A stretch of DNA of 38,871 bases from an uncultured Caulobacterales bacterium. GTDB lineage: Bacteria; Pseudomonadota; Alphaproteobacteria; Caulobacterales; Caulobacteraceae. Position 1 is the stretch's first letter. The number at the start of each line of letters is the position of its first letter. A program made the position numbers and the translations under genes. Below, in pieces: positions 34,722 to 38,871 of the stretch. Location of the stretch: assembly GCA_903837135.1 (NCBI GenBank), contig CAILTK010000107.1, positions 1-38,871 of the forward strand, given 5' to 3'. A model generated the notes under the pieces. It ran no database searches, was not told the origin of the DNA, and worked only from the letters and a program-made list of their open reading frames with translations.

Positions 34722-35534
34722 TCAAGACTGGGGTCCCCGCGTCAGTTCATGCAGCGCCACCGCCGCAGCGCTGGCGACGTTCAGCGAGTCCCAGCCGGGG
34801 GCCATGCGGATGGACAGGGTGCGGGTGCGGGCCAGGACATCGGGCGGGAGGCCGGGCCCCTCGGCGCCCAAAAGGAGGGCGGCGCGCGGCGGGCGATCAA
34901 GGCCGTCCAGGGGTTCGGCGCCGCCGGGGCTGAGCGCCAGCACCGCAAAGCCCGCCGCCTCGAGCACGCCGGGCAGATCCTCGCCGGGCGCGAGGCGCGC
35001 GAACGGCAGCTTCAACGCGGCGCCGACCGAGACGCGGATGGCCTTGCGGTACAGCGGGTCGCACGACGTGGCGTCGAGCAGCACCGCGTCGACGCCGAAG
35101 GCGGCGGCGTTGCGGAACAGCCCGCCCATATTGTCGTGGTTGGCGATCCCGTGCAGGGCCAGCACCAGCGCCGGACCGTCAAGCCCTGCCAAGAGCGCCG
35201 CGGCGCCCGCGTCCGGCGCGCGCAGGCCGTGCGCCAATATCCCGCGGTGGATCGGAAATCCGGCGATGGCGTCGAGCACCGCCTGGCCGGCGACGTAGAC
35301 CGGTGTCTCCTGCGCCAGGGCGACGATCAGCGGCGCCAGCTTATCGAGGCGCTTGCCGTCGATCAGCAGCGAGGCGGCGCGGTGCGGCCCGCCGCCCGTG
35401 ATGAGCACGTGCAGCACCACCTCGCCCTCGGCGATGAACCCGCCCTGCCGGCCCACGAGATCCCGCTCGCGCACCTGCCGATAGACCGCGACCCGCGGAT
35501 CCTCAGCGTCGTCGATGGAGATGATCTCGGCCAA
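34722..35534 (-). CDS. SpoU/TrmH family RNA 2'-O-methyltransferase
   Basis: A 270-residue knotted (SPOUT) RNA methyltransferase. The N-terminal substrate domain (GRQGGFIAEGEVVLHVL) is followed by the three family motifs: motif 1 GIANHDNMGGLFRNAAAFG, motif 2 LLLGAEGPGLP and motif 3 DSLNVASAAAVALHE. It methylates ribose in tRNA or rRNA, using S-adenosylmethionine. The start is a TTG at 35534; no in-frame ATG exists near, and the family's N-terminal DPRVAVYRQVRERDLVG follows at once. No ribosome binding site is evident. Exact target (a tRNA or 23S rRNA position) cannot be read from the sequence. Confidence 0.92.
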   Translation of the reverse strand: MAEIISIDDAEDPRVAVYRQVRERDLVGRQGGFIAEGEVVLHVLITGGGPHRAASLLIDGKRLDKLAPLIVALAQETPVYVAGQAVLDAIAGFPIHRGILAHGLRAPDAGAAALLAGLDGPALVLALHGIANHDNMGGLFRNAAAFGVDAVLLDATSCDPLYRKAIRVSVGAALKLPFARLAPGEDLPGVLEAAGFAVLALSPGGAEPLDGLDRPPRAALLLGAEGPGLPPDVLARTRTLSIRMAPGWDSLNVASAAAVALHELTRGPQS

Positions 35535-35582
35535 GCGGTGAGTTTAGAGCGACCCGGCGGCGAAGCCCATGCCGCGTCTTAA

Positions 35583-35601
35583 CCCTCCCCTTCAGGGAGG
35601 G
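35583..35601 (-). terminator. Hairpin after the sugar operon
   Basis: A perfect 7-bp inverted repeat CCCTCCC / GGGAGGG with loop CTTCA lies between the isomerase stop (35617) and the methyltransferase start (35534), both on the minus strand. The tract after it is short in T, so termination is only probable. Confidence 0.45.
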
Positions 35602-35616
35602 ATAGGAAAGCCCGCC

Positions 35617-36543
35617 TCACAGCCCCGTCAGGAACCCGCGCGCGGTGGCCAGCGAGTCGAACACGGGGCGGACGTAGGGGGCCTCCTGTTCGACGAACAG
35701 GTATTTGACGCCCTGCGTGCGGGCCGCGGTCAGCACCGGACGCCAGTCGATGGCGCCGGCGCCGACGTCGACACTGCGCCAGCCGAGCTTGTCCTCGGGG
35801 GCGCGGACGAAGTCCTTGACGTGCAGCATGTCGACCCGGTCGGCGTGCGCGGTCAGCACCTGAAGCGGGTCGGCGCCGCCCACCAGCACCCAGCCGAGAT
35901 CGATCTCGAGCCGCAGATCGGCCGGGTCCGCCGCCTTGGCGATCAGGTCATAGCCCCGGACCCCGTCGTGGTCGGTGAACTCCATGAAATGGTTGTGGTA
36001 GGCGAGCTTGAGGCCGGCCTTGGCGACGAGCGGGGCGATCCTCGCCAGGTCGTCGGCGTTGGCCTTCCAGGCGTCGAGGGTCATGGCCCGCTTGATCGAC
36101 GCCACCCAGTCGCCGGTCATGGTGAAGGACGACGGCGGCTTGGGCGAGGCGCAGACCAGGTACTGGGCGCCGAGCGTCTTGGCCTCGTCGATCTTCTGGT
36201 CGAGCTTGCTCAGGAGCTCGCCCATGGCCACGTGCGTGCTCGGGCAGACGAGGCCGTTGTCGTCGAGCAGCTTGCGGAAGGCCGGCGCGGTCAGGCCCGC
36301 CAGGCCCGCGGTCTCCACCAGATCGTAGCCCGTGGCCTTCAGCCGCTTGAACGTGCCGGGCACGTCCTGATGCAGCTCGGCGTTGACCGACCAGAGCTGG
36401 ACGCCCACCGGCCAGGTTCCCATGATCGGCCGGGCCGTCTGCGCCCGCGCCAGACCGCCGGCCGACAGCGCCATCGCGCCGGCCCCTATGAGGCCCAGCG
36501 CGCCGCGACGGGAGTACCCGGCGCCTTGATGATGATCGTTCAT
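35617..36543 (-). CDS. Tat-exported sugar isomerase/epimerase (TIM barrel)
   Basis: A 308-residue xylose isomerase-like TIM barrel (AP endonuclease 2 family) of the kind that isomerises or epimerises sugars or inosose-type cyclitols. A twin-arginine signal (SRRGALGLIGAGAMALSAGGLARAQ) exports it folded. Likely metal and substrate residues sit in YDLVETAG, LAYHNHFMEF, LEIDLGWVLVGG and MLHVKDF, which gives the usual Glu/His/Asp set. I start it at the ATG at 36543 (GGGAG 8 nt upstream); the ATG at 36558 is an alternative. It lies 26 nt after the DUF1080 gene and is the last gene of the three-gene sugar operon. Confidence 0.9.
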   Translation of the reverse strand: MNDHHQGAGYSRRGALGLIGAGAMALSAGGLARAQTARPIMGTWPVGVQLWSVNAELHQDVPGTFKRLKATGYDLVETAGLAGLTAPAFRKLLDDNGLVCPSTHVAMGELLSKLDQKIDEAKTLGAQYLVCASPKPPSSFTMTGDWVASIKRAMTLDAWKANADDLARIAPLVAKAGLKLAYHNHFMEFTDHDGVRGYDLIAKAADPADLRLEIDLGWVLVGGADPLQVLTAHADRVDMLHVKDFVRAPEDKLGWRSVDVGAGAIDWRPVLTAARTQGVKYLFVEQEAPYVRPVFDSLATARGFLTGL

Positions 36544-36569
36544 GCTGTCGTCTCCCATGGGGTCCGCCG

Positions 36570-37391
36570 TCACGGCGCGGCGGGCAGGTCGCGCACCCAG
36601 ATGTTGCGGAAGCTCAGCGGCGGACTGGGGTCGCCGTGCGCCTGGAGCTTGATCGGCGCGGTGGTGTAGGGCCGGTAGAACGGCTTGCCGATGTAAAGGG
36701 TCTCGCCGGTCAGGACGACGTCGTTCTGGACCAGCACGCCGTTGTGGAAGGCGGTCACCCGCGCGGGCGCGGTCAGCTTGCCGTCGGCGGCGAACACCGG
36801 CGCGGTCCACACCACGTCATAGCTCTGCCAGTCCCCCGGCTTGCGCGCCGCGTTCACCAGCGGCGCGGCCTGCTTGTAGAGGCTGGCGGCCTGGCCGTTG
36901 ACGTAGGTCGGGTTGTTGTAGGAATCGAGGATCTGCAGCTCGTAGCCGGCGTCGCCCGCGCCCGTCGACGCCAGAAAGACGCCGCTGTTGCCGCGCGACT
37001 GGCCCGAGCCGGTGACGTCCGCGGGCACGCGCCATTCCAGGTGCAGCTGATAGTTGCGGAACTTGCGTTTGGTCTCGATGTTGCCGGCCGCCTTGGCCAC
37101 GGTCAGCACCCCGCCTCCCACGGTCCAGCCGGCGGGCGCCTTGTCGCGGGTGTTGACCCACTGATCGAGGTTCGACCCGTCGAACAGGACGACGGCGTCC
37201 GACGGCGGCGCGGCGTCGACGGCGCCGGGCGTCACCACCGGCGGGACCGGGGTCCACACCTCAGTGTCCTGCGGCTTGGGATAGGGCGGCTTGGAGAACG
37301 GCGCGGGCGCCGCCGTCTGGGCCAGCAGGCTTGCCGGGCCGGACGCCAGGATCGCGGCGGCGCCGAGCCCGAACAGGATGCGCCGCCTCAC
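36570..37391 (-). CDS. Exported DUF1080 / 3-keto-disaccharide hydrolase family protein
   Basis: A 273-residue protein of the DUF1080 family, a jelly-roll fold in which members hydrolyse 3-keto-glycosides or hydrate keto-glucal intermediates. Motifs are VVLFDGSNLDQWVN, GWTVGGGVLTV, ETKRKFRNYQLHLEWRVP, GNSGVFL, YELQILDSYNN and IKLQAHGDPSPPLSFRNIWV. The N-terminus is a signal peptide (RRRILFGLGAAAILASGPASLLAQ). The GTG at 37391 overlaps the oxidoreductase stop (GTGA) and has AAGGGG upstream. Coupling to a Gfo/Idh/MocA oxidoreductase, which can make the 3-keto group, fits this route. The glycoside is unknown. Confidence 0.92.
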   Translation of the reverse strand: MRRRILFGLGAAAILASGPASLLAQTAAPAPFSKPPYPKPQDTEVWTPVPPVVTPGAVDAAPPSDAVVLFDGSNLDQWVNTRDKAPAGWTVGGGVLTVAKAAGNIETKRKFRNYQLHLEWRVPADVTGSGQSRGNSGVFLASTGAGDAGYELQILDSYNNPTYVNGQAASLYKQAAPLVNAARKPGDWQSYDVVWTAPVFAADGKLTAPARVTAFHNGVLVQNDVVLTGETLYIGKPFYRPYTTAPIKLQAHGDPSPPLSFRNIWVRDLPAAP

Positions 37392-38818
37392 AGCGCCCAC
37401 CCCTTGCGGTAGGTGCGGCCGAGATACTGGTTGGCGGCGGGCGCGTTGGTGATCCGGCCCGAGGCCGCGTCGTAGTCGATCGACTGGTCGGCCAGCAGGG
37501 CGACGACGCCGAGGCCCATGGTCTCCACCAGGGGGGCGGCGTACTCGAACGGACACGACACCTTCTCCTCGCCGCGGATGGCGCGGATGAAGTTCATCTC
37601 GTGCCCCTGCAACCCGCCCTGGATGCGCGGGATCGACTGCGGCACGGCCTTGGCCGCCTCGTCCAGGCCCGCGCCGATCAGCATCGGGTGCTCACCGTAG
37701 GTCTCGTGCATCAGCATGCCCTTGGCGCCGACGAACAGCACGCCGCCTTCGGGACTCATCGCCAGGGTCGGCGGGAAGCCCGGCGGGGTCGGCGGCAGGA
37801 TCCCGCCATCGTACCAGATCAGGCTGAACGGCACGCCCTTGGCCGCGCCAAACTCATAGTGGGTGATGGTGGCCAGGGGATAGCTGTCGAGTTCGGCCGG
37901 GCGTCGGGTGTCCCACAGGCTGGCGCCGCCGGGCCAGCGCGAATGGCGGGTCTCGACCCGGGTCGGCAGGCCGGGCTCGAGCGCCCAGACCGGAAAGTCG
38001 ATCAGGTGTGCGCCCATGTCGCCGAGCGCGCCCGAGCCGAACGGCAGCCAGCCGCGCCAGTTGAAGTGGGCGTAGTCGGGGTTGTAGCCCCAGTCCACGT
38101 CGGCGGGCCCGAGCCACAGCGGCCAGTCGAGGCTGGCGGGGGTCGGCGTCGGCGCCGGCTTGGCCTCGCCCTGCGGCCAGACCGGCCGGTTGGTCCACAC
38201 GTGCACCTCGCGCACCTTGCCGATCACCCCGGCGCGGATCAGCTCGACCACGCGGCGGCCGTCGTCGCCGGAGTGCCCCTGGTTGCCCATCTGGGTGACG
38301 AGCTTGGGGTTGGCGCGGGCCAGGGCGTCGAGCTTGCGGCTCTCCTCGATGGTGTGGGTCAGGGGCTTCTGCACATAGACGTGCAGGCCGCGCTCCATCG
38401 CCATGCGCGTCGCGACGGCGTGGTGATGGTCGGGGGTGGCGATCACCACCGCGTCGATGTCCTTGCGGGTGTCGAGCATGCGGCGATAGTCGTCGAAGCG
38501 CTCGGCCCGGTCGTAGGCGTCCTTCAACGGCTGGCGCAGGGGGCTGATCTTGCCCTGCTTGTCCTGCATGGCGTGCAGCACATGGTCGTAGTCGACGTCG
38601 GCGGTGGCGACGATGTTCTGGCTGACCAGCTTGCCCATGTTGTTGGCGCCCTGCCCGCCGGCGCCGATCACCGCCACATTGACCTTGTCGCTCGGACTGA
38701 TCCGCCGCGCCGCCCATGCCGGCGCGGTGACGGCGCCCAGCGCCAGGCCCCCTGCCGCGGCGATCACCCCCCGCCGGGTCAGCGCGCTCAGCGCGGCGTC
38801 GCGATCATATGCGGCCAT
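37388..38818 (-). CDS. Tat-exported Gfo/Idh/MocA oxidoreductase
   Basis: A 476-residue NAD(P)-dependent sugar oxidoreductase. A twin-arginine signal (TRRGVIAAAGGLALGAVTAPAWA) precedes the Rossmann fold, with GAGGQG, DAVVIATPDHHH and the QKP step in VYVQKPLTHTIEE. The canonical motif is EKP, so the glutamate is replaced. Export with a bound nucleotide is typical of the Tat route, and relatives oxidise glycosides at carbon 3 in the periplasm. GGAG precedes the ATG at 38818. It heads a likely operon with the DUF1080 gene (4-nt overlap) and the isomerase gene. Confidence 0.93.
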   Translation of the reverse strand: MAAYDRDAALSALTRRGVIAAAGGLALGAVTAPAWAARRISPSDKVNVAVIGAGGQGANNMGKLVSQNIVATADVDYDHVLHAMQDKQGKISPLRQPLKDAYDRAERFDDYRRMLDTRKDIDAVVIATPDHHHAVATRMAMERGLHVYVQKPLTHTIEESRKLDALARANPKLVTQMGNQGHSGDDGRRVVELIRAGVIGKVREVHVWTNRPVWPQGEAKPAPTPTPASLDWPLWLGPADVDWGYNPDYAHFNWRGWLPFGSGALGDMGAHLIDFPVWALEPGLPTRVETRHSRWPGGASLWDTRRPAELDSYPLATITHYEFGAAKGVPFSLIWYDGGILPPTPPGFPPTLAMSPEGGVLFVGAKGMLMHETYGEHPMLIGAGLDEAAKAVPQSIPRIQGGLQGHEMNFIRAIRGEEKVSCPFEYAAPLVETMGLGVVALLADQSIDYDAASGRITNAPAANQYLGRTYRKGWAL

Positions 38819-38871
38819 GGTCTGGCTCCCTGTTCAGCGGCCGGTTCGGTGCGGCGCATCCAGCTGCTCCC

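Overview
The window is GC-rich (around 70% in most genes) and its gene content points to an alphaproteobacterium of the Caulobacterales, probably close to Phenylobacterium or Caulobacter. The pointers are an orphan GAF histidine kinase, a DUF599 membrane protein, a SleB-type cell-wall hydrolase, a TonB-type outer-membrane barrel, Tat-exported sugar enzymes and short GC-rich intergenic palindromes. The assignment rests on general familiarity with these families, not on a search. Nothing suggests a plasmid or prophage. The window looks chromosomal, with an accessory patch at about 15-26 kb.

Layout. 0-7 kb holds housekeeping and stress genes: an exported amidohydrolase, a SleB hydrolase, a GAF histidine kinase, cyclopropane fatty acid synthase, a DUF599 protein, an MmcQ/YjbR protein and MsrA. 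A tRNA-Ser(GGA) follows at 7183-7272. 7.6-10.6 kb holds a TetR repressor divergent from an NAD(P)-dependent epimerase-like SDR, with two palindromes on the shared promoter, then a second SDR and a DUF1348 (NTF2-fold) protein. 10.9-15.0 kb is a tight four-gene operon: APC permease, glutamine-synthetase-like ligase, N-formylglutamate amidohydrolase-like enzyme and isochorismatase-fold hydrolase. It looks like a catabolic route for an imported amine or amide that passes through a gamma-glutamyl intermediate.

15-26 kb is accessory. It has a seven-repeat YVTN beta-propeller protein with an IPTL-CTERM-like tail, and behind it a 36-nt copy of the isochorismatase gene's 3' end. Next is a secreted protein with the core of the cholesterol-dependent cytolysins (thiol-activated cytolysins) but an unrelated C-terminal domain. 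An EAL phosphodiesterase, several secreted hypothetical proteins, a membrane-anchored winged-helix/TPR regulator and a LuxR-type regulator follow. A palindromic repeat family built on AGAGCGCCGC recurs at least five times in this region's gaps.

26-35.6 kb holds a DEAD-box RNA helicase with a DbpA-type RNA-binding domain, an SDR, a DUF3606 protein, an MsbA-like ABC exporter, an outer-membrane beta-barrel receptor, a LmbE/PIG-L deacetylase and a SpoU/TrmH RNA methyltransferase. 35.6-38.8 kb is a minus-strand operon of three exported sugar enzymes (Gfo/Idh/MocA oxidoreductase, DUF1080 hydrolase, sugar isomerase/epimerase), fitting breakdown of glycosides through 3-keto intermediates.

The most interesting items are the cytolysin-core protein with a replaced membrane-recognition domain, the duplicated gene tail behind the beta-propeller gene, the uncharacterised gamma-glutamyl-type operon, and the two-hairpin repeat family.
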